Shown: positions 49,399 to 62,068, numbered from the stretch's first letter. The stretch is 64,000 nt of DNA from Trema orientale (GCA_002914845.1 JXTC01000096.1:690632-754631), one strand, 5' to 3'. Notes: generated from the sequence alone by a model not told the origin. Made by a program: numbers and translations.

Positions 49399-51451
49399 TG
49401 TAAAATCTGAAAAGTTTAAGGGGCAATTTGGACAATTTATTGAGCAATGGCATTGTCGTAAATATACATTTTTCGGAGTAAAAAATTTAAAATATCTGGA
49501 TTTAAAATTTTGGTGCTACAGTTACCCTTATTTGCTTATAAACCCCCCAAAACCTCTCAATTCTCACTAAAGAAGGCTTGGAAGAGAGAGAAAAAGAGCC
49601 GATCTGGTCAGCTCCATCGCCGCGCCACCGCCACCCACTTCTGCCCATGAGCTGGCCTGTATGAAAGACCAGCCGCCGACAAAGCAGCTGCCCCTGGTCC
49701 CGTCCCTTTTTGCCGTCAGACGCCGCTATTGTAAGCCACCGAAAATTTCGCCTGAAACACGGTTTTTCGGCCACCGGCATGCCGTCCAACGTCGGCTGCC
49801 GTCACCGCCGGCACGTGCTATCTCTTCTCACCGACGCCGACCTCTTCTAAGTGGTTGCTCTGTCAAATTCATCTCTGGTAAGATTTTCACCACTTTTACC
49901 ATTTTTACCAACTTTGTAAAAAGTGATATTTAAGTAATTATTTTGGTTAAGTAATTTATTTATCCGAGATAAATATATGAGGTGAAAGAGGGCTAAAAAT
50001 CATGAATAATTACGGTTAGTAGAAGTGAAAATGGTAACGGTAAGTGTAGTAAACTGTAATTAGAAAAAGAGGACATTTTTCTAAATATATTCGAGAAGTA
50101 GTATTTATGTAATTTTTAGATTTTTGAGGTTAATTAATGCTCGGAACCTCGAAACTGAGTTCTGGCTTCGAATTTGGACTCAGTGAGGCTGAGATATGAA
50201 TTTTGATATAAAATACCACTATGTTTCGAAGTGAAACGAAAAATAGAATTTCGTGGCTCAAAATTGCACAATTTTACGTGCCATGGACTGGTCCCGCTCC
50301 AAGACCCATGACTTACCGGGATCCGGAAATTATCTTTTGAAACCTGAGTGACCAACGGGGGAATCTATGAGCGTCATTAGCCTGATATTACTTCCATATT
50401 GAGGTAGGGATTCGATTATCTGATTTTATAATTGTTTCAATTTACAATTGCATTAAAAGTTATTTATGAAAAATTGTGATTTTACGGTGATTTATGAAAT
50501 TGTTGTAAACGGTGGGATTATGCTGGGATTAGACTGTGTGAATTGTTATACGTATTTTTATATGGGGTAAAATAGTGGTGTGCTGCCCATGTACAGTAAA
50601 TTCCAGAATAATGCCAAGTTGGATTTTTAAAGTATGACTTGATTATTAGATACATAGTTGTGGTGAACTATTATATGTTGTACATACCATAGGATCACAC
50701 ACTTATGTTTCATTATAGCATCGCAGTATTTTAGATCGCTGGCGAGTTGTTGCAGTGCTAGATGAGAGACCTAGGCCCCTCTGCAGATTTTTATCTGATA
50801 CGCCTACGGGTTGTGTCAGGATGCTGGGTACCTCTGCTACAGAGGTATTACAGGGCCGTGATGGGAGAATGAGAGCTCACTTATTTACTTGTTGATATAT
50901 GATATGTACAATGACACAGTTTTGAATTTGGTTTTGAATATATAATTATTGTGGATACCAATGATTTATAAATTTGATTTATAAATGGATTTAAATGTAC
51001 TAACCATGCAGATTTGGGAAATTGCATTCATCCAAAAGGTAATTGAATTCCTACTGAGCATGTGAATGCTCATCCCTTACTTTCCCTTCTCAGGTAGTGC
51101 TCGGTGTGATTTTGAAGATTCAGAAGCAAAGTAGCGAGGAGCTAGTTACCTTGCTAGAAATTGGTAACGATGTAAAATATTTCGTTTTATTTAAATTGGC
51201 TTGTATTAACACTTAAGGGCCCGTTTTACAGACTTGGTTTGTATAATTAGTATGCTAGATTGTAAGAATGCTGATAGTGATGCTTTAGTTTGTTTTAATA
51301 AATTTCATTAACAATCTACATCTAATGATGATTACAAAACTGCGAGAATTTTTCTTTTAAAATTATTTTTATAAATGTTTCCAAAATAATTTTTGAATTT
51401 CTACTTGTGAAATTCCCTTTCTGCCACTAGCCTAAGGTTTGGGTCGTGATA
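49399..51451 (+). repeat. 5' LTR of the plus-strand Tekay-like element
   Basis: It begins TGTAAAATCTG and ends GGGTCGTGATA, nine bases before the primer site. GC-rich text near 49600-49850 gives spurious open frames on both strands. Confidence 0.9.
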
Positions 51452-51670
51452 GAAAATTTTGGTATCAGAGCAGATATTTATCTCCCTAGGATGTGACACC
51501 GTTAGATTGGATTATAACTAGTTTTCAAAAAAAAAAAAAATAGCATCATTATCTCACTGACAGTTTGGCATATTTATACAAACTAATAAGATACCTCGTG
51601 AAGAAGAATACCGAGGCAAGAGCCGAGAACTGATACTCCTTCTCCATAGTAAGAACTTCCCGACCCTCTA

Positions 51671-52430
51671 ATGAATCTTTATGAGGCTTTGCGGGAAATA
51701 TCGGGACTTAGAGCTCAACGAGATCCTGAGGCTCATCAGGCTAGCTTTTTCAAGAATTTCGTCAAGTTGAGTCCACCTACTTTGGATGGTAAACCGGACC
51801 CCATCGACGATATTAAGAAAATCTTTACAACTATCGGGACACCTACTGAGTTCTAAGTGATCTTTTCCATTTATAAACTATCAAATAGAGCTGCCAATTA
51901 GTGGGAAACTGTCAATTTGTCATGATAGAAGACTGGTATGACTTGGGATGTCTTTGAAGAACTGCTCAGAGACTACTATGCTAATGCTAGTTATATATAT
52001 ACTATGAATAGAGAATATGAGTGATTCAAGCAAGGTGACTTAACCATGAATGAATACTATATCCAGTTCATGGAGTTGGCCCTGTATGCTTATGCACTGG
52101 GGACAGACCCTACCCTCCAGATAGTCAAGTTTATGGAAGCTTTGAGGCCAACTATTCTTTTGAAGATTGTGACTCAGCATTTTGATAACTTGGTTGATCT
52201 TTTGTTGCGGCATAGGAAGCAGAAGCCTTTCTTGATAACAAGTCGACTTTGAGGGAACAGTCAAAGAATAGGGGTAATGACATGAAGGCCAACAAGAGAA
52301 ACCAAGGGCCGTTACAATCACAGAATTCTCAGAGCAGTGGTTTTTCCAGAAGAGGATGGTTTGAACCATACGGAAGTTTTCACTGTGGCCAGTAGGGCCA
52401 TCAGAAGAAATCATATCTATTTCGCCAACA
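51671..52430 (+). pseudogene. Tekay-like gag region, fossil
   Basis: The gag core shows SPPTLDGKPDPIDDIKK near 51770 and MNEYYIQFMELALYAYALG near 52046, then a zinc-knuckle-like segment near 52375-52420. It is the particle protein of the element. Confidence 0.75.
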
Positions 52431-52719
52431 GAAGCCAGCCTTATCTCAAGGTAGGCCACAGGGAAGCCAGAGTGCATCTGTACCATTCCAGGGTAACCAT
52501 ATGAAACCAGCCCAGAACCAGTCTCAGGCATTCAACTCTTCTCCTTTCCAGCAGTCTTTTGGTTCCTAGTACCAGTGCCAATACAAGTCACAGGGTTCAG
52601 GCTACACTCAAAATTTTCAGACTCCACACTGGTCCAGGAGGTAGTAGCAGCCGACCTAGTCAAGGGAGAGGGAAAAAAGGGAAAGAGAGTTTCTGGTCAA
52701 GCCTTTGCTATCACTAGAG

Positions 52720-53060
52720 TGGGAGATGGTCGAGATCAGACTGGCAAGGGAGTCATTGATGGTATGATTCTCATTTTACACTCTTGGACTCATGTTTTAT
52801 TTGATACTGGTGCGTCGTATTCTTTTATATCCTTGTTGTTTGCTTAATTATTGGGATTGGAATGTTCTGTGTTGGATCTTATTTTGACTTTGGGAATACC
52901 AATGGATGGAGTAACTGATGTTTCCATTATATGTCGTGATTGTCTGATTTTGATTGATGGTAAAGAGTTATTAGCTGATCTGATTGTGCTGCTTTTGCAA
53001 TAATTTGATGTGATTCTTGGTATGGATTCGTTATCCAAATATCGAGCTACCACTGATTGT
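52720..53060 (+). pseudogene. Tekay-like protease region, fossil
   Basis: It contains HVLFDTGASYSFIS near 52790-52830, the aspartic-protease DTGA motif, followed by a flap-side segment and VILGMDSLSKY near 53010-53040, typical of gypsy proteases. Confidence 0.8.
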
Positions 53061-53339
53061 TTCAAAAAGAGAGTTACTCTTTTGCTTGAGGATGGATGTC
53101 CTGTTATTTATCAAGTTTGTTTGAATCCTTTGAATCCAAGTTCGATTTTGAAAGCATGCATAGATAGAAGGAAAAAACTCGAGTTTTACGGGAATCTGTT
53201 TGCCATCAGTGGTGAGATGGGGCTACTGATCAACACCCCTGAATATCAGTGGTTAGCGAGTTTCCAGATGTTTTTTCGAAGAATTTACAGGGGTTACCAC
53301 CTGACAGGGAGATCGAGTTCTGTATTGATCTGATTCCCA

Positions 53340-53990
53340 GGGCCTAGCCAGTTTCTATTCCAGCCTATTGCATGGCTCTAGCGGAAATGATTAAGTTGAG
53401 AAGTCAGCTGGATGATCTTTTGTCAAAGGGATTCATCAGGACAATACTTCTTCATGGGATGTACATGTGTTATTTGCCAAGAAAGCTGATGGTACATTTT
53501 AGACTTTGTGTTGATTACAGAAGATTGAATCAGCTTATAGTGAAGAACAAGTATCCTCTACTAAGGATTGATGAGTTGTTTGATCAACTCAGTGGATCAA
53601 GATTTTTCTCGAAGATCAACTTGAGATCAGGTTATCACCACTTGAAGATTCGAGAAGAAGACATACCAAAAACCGCATTCAAGACTCGTTATAGTCACTT
53701 CGAGTCCCTGGTTATGCCATTTGGTTTGACAAAGGCTCCTGCAGTATTCATGGATCTCATTAACAGGATTTTCATACTTTATCTGGATCAGTTTATGGTT
53801 GTTTTCATTGATGACATCTTAATATATTCTAAGACTCGAGAAGAACATTCAGAATACTTGAGGATTATACTTCAAAGTTTGAGAGATCATCAATTGTATG
53901 CCAAGAGATCAAAGTGTGATTTTTGGATGACAGAAGTGAAATTCTTGGGGCATGTGATTTCTCAAGAGGGTATTCCAAGCTAGATAGAAT
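53340..53990 (+). pseudogene. Tekay-like reverse transcriptase region, fossil
   Basis: It shows [40 protein letters not shown] and the active-site segment [13 protein letters not shown] near 53798-53836, followed by [12 protein letters not shown]. Diagnostic of Ty3/gypsy chromovirus RT. Confidence 0.9.
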
Positions 53991-54199
53991 CTGTTCTAAA
54001 GTGGGAAAAACTAAAGAATATAACTGAGATAAGAAGTTTCCTCAGTTTAACAGGCTACTACCATTGTTTTGTGGAGAATTTCTCAAGAATTGTCTTAGCT
54101 TTGATGAAGTTAACAAGAAAAGATGTCAAGTTCATATAGGATGACGATTGTAAAGAAGCCTTTATGGAATGGAAGAAGAGATTAACAACTGCACATATT

Positions 54200-54610
54200 C
54201 TTACTATTCCTAACAGTAATGAACCATATGTTATGTATACCGATGCTTCCAATTCTGGATTGGGATGTGTCTTCATATAGAATGGCAAGGTCGTAGCTTA
54301 AGCTTCTCGTCAGTTAAAGCCATATGAGAAGAATTATCTTACCCATGACCTAGAAAATGCAGCGGTGATTTTTGCTCTCAAGATTTGGAGATGTCACTTG
54401 TATAGTGTGAAGTTTGTCGTATTCTTCGATCACAAGAGTTTGAAGTATCTATTCACTCAGTGTGATTTAAACTTGAGGCAATATAGATGGGCTGAGTATA
54501 TGGAAGATTATGACTTCGACCTGCAGTACCATCCTAGTAAGGCCAATGTTGTAGCTGATACATTGAGTGGAAAACATCATGGCATGTTAGCTGCACTTAT
54601 TTTTTAGGAT
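54200..54610 (+). pseudogene. Tekay-like RNase H region, fossil
   Basis: It shows YVMYTDASNSGLG near 54230, then [19 protein letters not shown] and [18 protein letters not shown]. This is the Ty3/gypsy RNase H ending in its standard YHPGKAN-type segment. Confidence 0.85.
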
Positions 54611-54817
54611 TGGAAGAACTCAGTGGCAATCGATGATTACAATTTATAGTACTTCGAAACTGACAAAGTTGTTTGTCTTAATAATGTTGTTACTGCACTA
54701 GCACTTCTCCAAATAGTACAACAAAATCAATGGCAAGATCAAGAGTTGAGAATAATTTGGAATCAAGTTAAAAATAGTAAACAGTTGGAAGGTTAGAGTA
54801 CAAATAGAGAAGAATTT

Positions 54818-55947
54818 GTGCGTTTTAGAGGAAAGCTAGTAGTAGCTAACAATCCTCACCTTAGAGAGACTATTCACACTAAGGCTCATAAGTCCAAGTT
54901 TGTGGTACATCCTGGTAGCACAAAGATGTATCATGATCTGAAAAGACAGTATTGGTGGAAAGGTATAAAGCGTGATATAGCTACTTTTGTGGCTACGTGC
55001 ATGACTTGTCAACAAGTCAAGGCAAAATACTAGAGACCAGCTGGACTGCTACAACCTTTACCCATAATAGAGTGGAAATAGGATGAGATCACAATGGACT
55101 TTGTGTTGGGTTTGCCAATGACTTGGAGAAAGAACGACGCAGTTTAGGTAATTATTGATCGGATGACGAAGATTGCTCATTTCGTACCGATCAGGTCTAA
55201 TTTTTCACTCAAAAAACTCAGTCATCTCTACGTTGATAATATTGTTCGATTGCATGGAGTGCCATTAAACATAGTTTCTGACAAAGATCCAAGATTTACA
55301 TCAAAATTCGGGAGAGCTTTACAGAGAGCTTTGGGAACAGAATTGAATCTCAATACAGCTCATCATCCACAGACAGATGGCCAATCTGAGAGGACTATTT
55401 AGATTCTAGAGGACATGCTTCGCTCTTGTATACTAGATTTTGGTGGAAGCTGGAATAATCACCTATCATTGGTAGAGTTTGCTTACAACAACAGCTACCA
55501 AACCAATCTTGGCATGGCTCCATATGAGATATTATATGGGAGACCATGTAGATCACCCTTGTGTTGGGCTGATGCAGAGGAGCGTGTTACTCTTAGGCTA
55601 GAATTGATACATGAGACTATTGAGAAGATTGCTAAGACTCAGGAAAGATTAAAGGTTATGCAGAGCCGTCAGAAAATCTATGCGGACCCAAAAAGACACG
55701 AAGTAGAGTTCGAAGTTAGAGATCAAGTATTCTTGAAAGTAACACCAGGGTGTGGGATCACAAGATTTGGACTTAAAGGAAAAGGCTCTAAGGTATATTG
55801 AACCATTCGAGATTACTGCTAGAATTAGGCCTGTAGCGCATCGCTTGGATTTGGGCTGAGTGCACAATATTTTTCATGTCTCGATGCTCATAAAGTACGT
55901 ACTTGACCCATCACATGTCATTCAGTATGTAGAAGTACTAATACAAG
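54818..55947 (+). pseudogene. Tekay-like integrase region, fossil
   Basis: The zinc-binding domain reads KFVVHPGSTKMYHDLKRQYW with CMTCQQVKA. Core motifs are VSDKDPRFTSKFG and TAHHPQTDGQSERT near 55280-55395, then AYNNSYQTNLGMAPYEILYG. The C-terminal segment is interrupted by the nested solo LTR. Confidence 0.9.
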
Positions 55948-58759
55948 TGTGATGCCCAAGATTCTCACATACATAATAAGCCAATAATAAACATGTTCAT
56001 ATTGCATAATAGACATATGAAGCAACTAGTATCAATTTCATGTTAAATTACTCCTTCTGATTGTTAAATGATCTGTATTATTGTACTAATGTTTGTGGAA
56101 GTGCTCCCATGCAGTGTAAAGGCTCAGTACCCTCAGAGAGAGAGCTTGGTGTGTGAAAGGAACAAAGAATATATTTATGAATAGTAATACTATACGAATA
56201 TGCATTAAAATCATGTCTGTTGATAACTTGGTCAAATAGTAGTTTTTCGGTAAAATGTATTTTTCACGCTTTTCGGAGCCAAATTCACTGTGCATTTAGC
56301 ACGTCAAATAGCTTTTATTTAATGTGTAGAAAGCATTTCTAGCATTTTCCAAAATGTTGGTTTCAGGTAAGCACGAGGTGGCAGTCACCGTATTGAACTG
56401 TGTTTAACTACACTAAGCTAGCTTAGATTAAGCTTAATCGCGTAATATCATCTTTGTGCACTCTATTAATTAGGCATTGATACTTTGTTTGCATTATTAA
56501 TTAGAGTCTAATTGACTTATTTTTATATTTAATGATTGGTTATGGGGCTAAGTTCCACTAAATTATAATAAGATTGGCCATATGGGATTATAGGTCAAAG
56601 TATGACTAGTTTTCACCTCTTAAGCTAGGTTTCACCATTTTGGTCTATACTTGGGTGTATAGGATAGACCAGCAATGTGGTGAGTATTCTAAGGATGTTT
56701 TAGAGCTAGACACATGGAAAACAATGAGCAAAATATCCAAAATACCCCTTAGAATTTAAGTTATGCCATTTCTTAGTCATTAAGTATCACTTTTGACCAA
56801 ATCTGGTCATTTGCTTTCCTTTTCTCTCCAGCCACGACCTGAGACTCTCCAACTCAGTTTTAGACTTCTCTCAACTCTTCTTAGCCATATCCAAGAGTTT
56901 CCAAGTGGTAGAACTCAAATTGGAACTCCAGAAAGCAAGATAGACCAAAACTAGTCAAGGTAACTCTACTAAGTTCTTCTTTCTAGGTCTTGTCCTTTAA
57001 TTTCAATTCTCTACTTATTCCCACTTAAATATTGGTTTCTTCAGGTCCTCTTAAGTTCAAAAATCCATTTCTAAGCCTTGGGAATCAGTTTGATGGAGAT
57101 AGAAGGCAAGAAGTCTATCAAAGACTCAAACTAGTCAAGGTAAGGTTTAAGTAGGATTTTGAAATTTTAGTGTGTTTCCTTATTTCAGCTCTTAAGCTTA
57201 AGCTATTATTTCATGAATAATGGTCTTAGAAACCCTTACATATTGCTAGAAATATAAAATTTAAGTGGAAGATTAATGTTAAACATAAAGTCCCAAAGTT
57301 TTCTATTTATGGAATTAGGTATTTCTATGTGTAGTAGATTAAGTTTTCTATAATTATAATCTGATTTTTTTAGACTTGGAATGTATATTTTATTGATCCT
57401 ATTAGTTATTAGACTCTTTTGGTGGCTAGTTGTGATGGCACACAAGTGTAAAAGTGATTTTAAACTTTGTTTAAACTGAAAAGAATTCAAGTGCACCTAG
57501 GTTGTTCTAAATGATCCTCTTTGAGGTATATATGTGGAAATTGGCTTGTGGATTGTTATTGTAGGTCTTAAACCATGATTTTAATCATGTGGAAATGTCC
57601 TAATAATAGGGGAGGTGCTGTCCAAATATTTTTAAAATCAAATGGTACCGTTTAGAAGCAAATAGACTAGTTTTTATGAAAAGATGTGCCATTTTGGTTC
57701 ATTTTGTGATTAGATTTCCTGATTTTGTGAAAGTTGTGATTTATGCTTGTGGTAGCTTTCTTTAAGCATTTTACATTGTAGTAATCATTCTAGTAATGAA
57801 ATTGATATCAGGTCTTCCACACACCTTACCACAGAGGATACTGACCCTTTTCACTATCTTTTTTGTCGGACACAGGGTAAGTAACGTCACACTTGCAATG
57901 TAAGAAATTCTATGTTTCTGTGAATCTGTGAAATCTGTGAATGTAGAATTTGTGCATATATGTACATACGTATCTGTCATTATACTTTACATGAGATATG
58001 AACACTTGGTGTATTTATATTGCATGACGAGTATTGGTGAATAGAGTGTGGCGGGCCAGCGCCCAAATATCTGGTTCCTTCGGGGACATTATCTGGTCTC
58101 TTCGGAGACATTATTAGGTTCCTTCGGGGACATTATTTAGTTCTTTCGGGAACACTCTGATAGCGGTATGGGGAGGACCTCTGCAGTACACAGAGGGGTT
58201 TGAGATGTATTTGGGACTCGAGACCTCCATACGACGGCTTATGATTAGTTATTAGTTATCTGAGTAGCTCAATATGTGATTCACAGTCTTGTCAGGCAAT
58301 ACAATATACACAGGGATCCCAATAATATGATTATCTATTCTCTGTCATGTGCACTCTGCATCAGCATACGTTACTTACTGAGTTTTATACTCACAAATAT
58401 TCTTACATTGCAGAGGGTACTGATGCTACGTGAGTTAGAGGAGGAGTGCCGACTTTCTGATCGTGGCTTGTGTATATGAGCATTTTGACGCTGTGGTTTT
58501 CTGACTAAGAATTTTATACCTATTTTGAGTGTGTGTATATTATGTATATTTTACGAGAGGTCCACTTTGCTAGGGTGTATACACGTATATAAAGAAGTAT
58601 ATATAATTATGAGTGGAGTTTCCCTTTTTCTTCTAGAAAGTGTAAAAAGTTTTAATTTTTTCCCATTTATCAGTTCTAAGTCGAGTAGCCTCTCCCGATC
58701 TCACTAAATAATTTTACGAATATCTCTTACATACGTGTGTGGAATCGAGAGATGTTACA
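55948..58759 (+). mobile_element. Solo LTR (family A, copy 2) nested in the Tekay-like element
   Basis: It starts TGTGATGCCCAAG and ends GAGATGTTACA. It is flanked by ACAAG (55943-55947) and ATAAG (58760-58764), a 5-bp target duplication with one mismatch. It matches 18215-20439 in the opposite orientation. The host element's C-terminal coding resumes at 58765. A short tandem array lies at 58073-58147. There is no internal coding region. Confidence 0.8.
58073..58147. repeat. Tandem array of about 25-bp units in the family A LTR
   Basis: Four imperfect units of the type GGTTCCTTCGGGGACATTA run in tandem. I do not see the array in the other copy (18215-20439), so it is a copy-specific or subfamily feature. 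Confidence 0.8.
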
Positions 58760-58764
58760 ATAAG

Positions 58765-58940
58765 AGAACATAACATATGAGGAACAACCAGTTTATATAA
58801 TAGGAAGAGAGCTCAAAGTGCTTCGAAACAGAGAGATACTACTTGTTAAGTTTCTCTGGCAACACCACAAAGAAGAAGAAGCCACTTGGAAGCTTGAGAC
58901 AAAAATGTATAAGAAATATAATCATTTGTTTAACTTTTAG
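58765..58940 (+). pseudogene. Chromodomain remnant of the Tekay-like element, fossil
   Basis: It reads EEQPVYIIGRELKVLRN, then LVKFLWQHHKEEEATWKLET, matching the integrase chromodomain of Tekay/Del chromoviruses. In that family this domain steers insertion by binding chromatin marks. Confidence 0.75.
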
Positions 58941-59009
58941 CTTGAAATTATACTTTGACCCATGAATTGTATTCGAACTTCGGGACGAAATTCCTTTAAA
59001 GAGGGAGGA

Positions 59010-61154
59010 TGTAAAATCTAAGAAGTTTAAGGGGCAATTTGGACAATTTATTGAGCAGTGGCATTGTCGTAAATATGAATTTTTGGAATAAAATATTCAA
59101 AAAATCTGGATTTAAAAATTTGGTGCTACAGTTACCCTTATTTGCTTATAAACCCCCCAAAAACTCTCAATTCTCACAAAGGAAGGCTTGGAAGAGAGAG
59201 AAAATGAGTCGATCTAGTCAGCTCTGCCACCACCGCCCACCTTCGCCCACGCACCGGCCCACGTGAAAGGCCGGCCGCCGACGAAGCAGCCACCACCGGT
59301 CCAATTACTTTTTGCCGCCGGACGCCGCCACAGTAAGCCGCCGAAGATTCTGCCTGAAACACGGTTTTTCAGCCACCAGCGCACCGTCTGATGTCAGCTA
59401 GCGTCACCGCTAGTATGTGCCGTTTCGTCTCGCCGTCACCGACCTCCTCCAAGTAGTTGCTCAGTCAAATTCGTTTCCGGTAAGATTTTTACCACTTTTA
59501 CTATTTTCACCAACTTTGTAAAAAGTGATATTTATGTAATTATTTTGGTTAAGTAATTTATTTACCCGAGGTAAATATGTGAGGTAAAAGAATGTTAAAA
59601 ATCATGAATAATTACAGTTGATACAAGTAAAAATGGTAACCATAAGTGCGGTAAATTGTAATTAGAAAAAGAGGACATTTTTCTAAATATTTTCAAAAAG
59701 TGGTTTTTATGTAATTTTTGAATTTTTGTAATGCTCGGGACATCGAAACTAAGTTCTGACTTCGAATTTGGACTCAGTGAGATCGAGAGATGAATTTTGA
59801 TATAAAATACCACTATCTTTCGAAGTGGAACGAAAATTGGAATTTCATGGCCCGAAATTGCATCGATTTGCATGCCACAGACCGGTCCCGCACCGAGACC
59901 CGTTTTTGACAAGGTATATGTCTACTCTAGCATTTTTGGGTGTTTTGAAATCAGTGGTGACCTCCGTTTCTCCATTTGAGGCTCTGATGGAAAAGTCACT
60001 TTTCCAAGTGGACTTACCAGGAACTGGAAATTGCCATTTGAACACCTGAGTGACCAACGGAGGATTCTACGAGCGTTATTAGTCTAGTATTACTACCATA
60101 TCGAGGTAGGGGTTCGATTACCTGATTTTATAACTGTTTTGATTTACAATTGCATTAAAAGTTATTTATGAAAAATCGTGATTTTACGATAATTTATAAA
60201 ATTGTTGTAAACTATTGGATTATATTGGAATTGGACTGTATAGATTGTTATACATATTTTTATATGTGGTAACATAGTGGTATGCTGCCCATATACAGTA
60301 AATCCCAGAATAATGCCAAATTAGATTTTTAAAGCATAATTTGATTATTGGATGCATGGTTGTGGTGAACTATTACATGTTGTATATACCATAGAATCAC
60401 ACACTTGAGTTCCATTATAGCATCACGGTATTTTAGATCGCTGGCGACTTGTTACAGTGCTAGATGAGAGACGTAGGCCCCCTGTGTAGACTTTTATCTG
60501 ATACGCCTATGGGTAGTGTCAGGATGATGGGTACCTCTACTACAGAGGTATTACAAGGCCGTGATGAGAGGATGAGAGCTCACTTATTTACTTGTTGATG
60601 TATGATATGTACAATGATGCAGTTTTAGATTTGGTTTTGAATATGTGATTATTCTGGATACCAATGATTTATAAATTTTATTTATAAATAGATTTAAAGA
60701 TACTAACCATGCAGGTTTGAGAAATTATATTCATTCAAAAGGTAATTGAATTCCTACTGAGCATGTGAATGCTCACTCCTTACTTTCCCCTCTGAAGTAG
60801 TGCGCAGTATAATTTTAGAGACTTGGAAGCAGAGTAGCGGAGAGCTAGTTACCTTGCTAGAAATCGGTTACTATGTAAAATATTTCAGTTTATTTAAATT
60901 GGCTTGTATTAACACTTAAGGGGCCCGTTTTACGGACTCAGTCTGCATAATTAGTGTGCTGGATTGTGAGACTACTGATAGTAACACTTGGTTTGTTTTA
61001 ATAAATTTCATTAATGATCTATGTCTAATAGTGATCACAAAACTGTAGGAATTTTTCTTTTAAAATTATTTTTATAAATTTTTCAAAAATAACTTTTGAA
61101 TTTCCACTTGTGAAATTTCCTTTCTACCACTGGCTCGAGGTTTGGGTCGTGACA
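59010..61154 (+). repeat. 3' LTR of the plus-strand Tekay-like element
   Basis: It begins TGTAAAATC directly after the purine tract and ends GGTCGTGACA. It is about 90 bp longer than the 5' LTR, with an extra block near 59905-60010. Confidence 0.9.
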
Positions 61155-61322
61155 GAATGAAACTTCATGCGTGCATTGTCAGCATGGAGTTGGTTTTCTT
61201 TTGGCCTATAAAATATTGAATTACCAATAGAAAGCATGGCAGCAATGGAAATGATACCGTCTGAGCGCTAGAACTTCTCTGAAGCAACTATCATTTTTGA
61301 AAGCGTAGGATCGAGCCAAATG
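61155..61322 (-). pseudogene. Helicase pseudogene exon 8, 5' part
   Basis: From acceptor TTTTAG| it reads LDPTLSKMIVASEKF, a stop, then IISIAAMLSIGNSIFYRP and HADNARMKFHS, matching the family's LDPMLSKMIVASDKY...HADNARMNFHTGN. It is the first exon after the missing ATPase core. The Tekay-like element follows directly at the GAATG target site, and the exon resumes at 49398. Confidence 0.9.
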
Positions 61323-61500
61323 CTAAAAAAGACAAGAAAATGTTTAAGATCAACTAAGTAGTTTAGGATCAACTACATGAAAATGTTTAGGATCAACTAC
61401 ATATATATTTCTAGACAAATACAATTAACTGAATAATTAAACAAAAAACGAACAAATTACTAGAGTCTGCCTACCATGCTTTCAAAATATTTTAAATTAC

Positions 61501-61564
61501 CTCACTTATTTCATCAGATTCCTCTAACCGCTTCTTTAAAAATTGATATATCTCCATCTTATAA
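61501..61564 (-). pseudogene. Helicase pseudogene exon 7
   Basis: A 64-nt exon, with CTGTAG| and |GTAATT borders. It reads YKMEIYQFLKKRLEESDEIS, matching YKKEIYELVKKRSEE. It is the last recognisable N-terminal exon before the gap in the gene. Confidence 0.85.
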
Positions 61565-61801
61565 CTACAGAAAAACAAAAACTCCGAAGCCTCGATGAAA
61601 ACAATTTAATACGTATACAAGTACACATTGTTGGAAAATTTGGCCAAGTCAAGTAACATTTAAAAGGCTTTAGTTCCACATCATTGTATATCTACACAAT
61701 AAACAACCATATTGAGCATAGGCTCATACAGAGCTACCAATGCTTTTTAACTGGCCTTTTCCGTCACCGAGCAGACAGTAATAGGGAACAACAAACATTA
61801 C

Positions 61802-61873
61802 CCATTTCTACGATATTCAGCTTCAGTAAGCTTCACACCAGCAAATTGTTTTTGCTCATCCTCTACATCAGCT
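61802..61873 (-). pseudogene. Helicase pseudogene exon 6
   Basis: A 72-nt exon reading ADVEDEQKQFAGVKLTEAEY, against DDIEDEQYLFEGVKLTEAEY. Acceptor TTCAG| and donor |GTAATG are intact, and the phases join cleanly to exons 5 and 7. Confidence 0.9.
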
Positions 61874-62008
61874 CTGAATACAAATCATTTAATTAAAATG
61901 ACAGGGACAGAAAGGAAGAAAAAGGCAGTTACGAAATGCATTCAATTGAGTAAGTAGAATTATAGGAAAGGAAACAAAATTTATTTGCAACATGCAATAT
62001 CTTCATAC

Positions 62009-62068
62009 ATGAATTCCTTCAGCTTCTGTTTCTCTCTTTTTTTCGAATGTTTTTGTCTTGAAACTTTT
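62009..62068 (-). pseudogene. Helicase pseudogene exon 5
   Basis: A 60-nt exon reading KVSRQKHSKKREKQKLKEF, against KVSRQEYLKKREQKKLEEL. Borders are TTTCAG| and |GTATGA. Confidence 0.85.

Larger units (their letters stand above)
49399..61154 (+). mobile_element. Tekay-like Ty3/gypsy chromovirus (plus strand), broken
   Basis: A two-LTR element with a perfect GAATG target duplication (49394-49398 and 61155-61159). Its parts in order are 5' LTR, primer site TGGTATCAGAGC (51460-51471), gag, protease, RT, RNase H, integrase, chromodomain, purine tract AAAGAGGGAGGA (58998-59009) and 3' LTR. A solo LTR (55948-58759) is nested in the integrase C-terminal part. All expected parts are recognisable but it is broken in many places. 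The LTRs differ by roughly 10% by eye, so it is likely older than the Ale-like element. It landed in exon 8 of the helicase pseudogene. Confidence 0.9.

Noticed and set aside
49502-49933. GC-rich open frames on both strands
   Set aside because: They lie inside the 5' LTR and have counterparts in the 3' LTR near 59039-59362; they are LTR sequence, not host exons.
59595-60057. Open frames near the 3' LTR middle
   Set aside because: They are LTR sequence repeated at the 5' side; no protein family is recognised.
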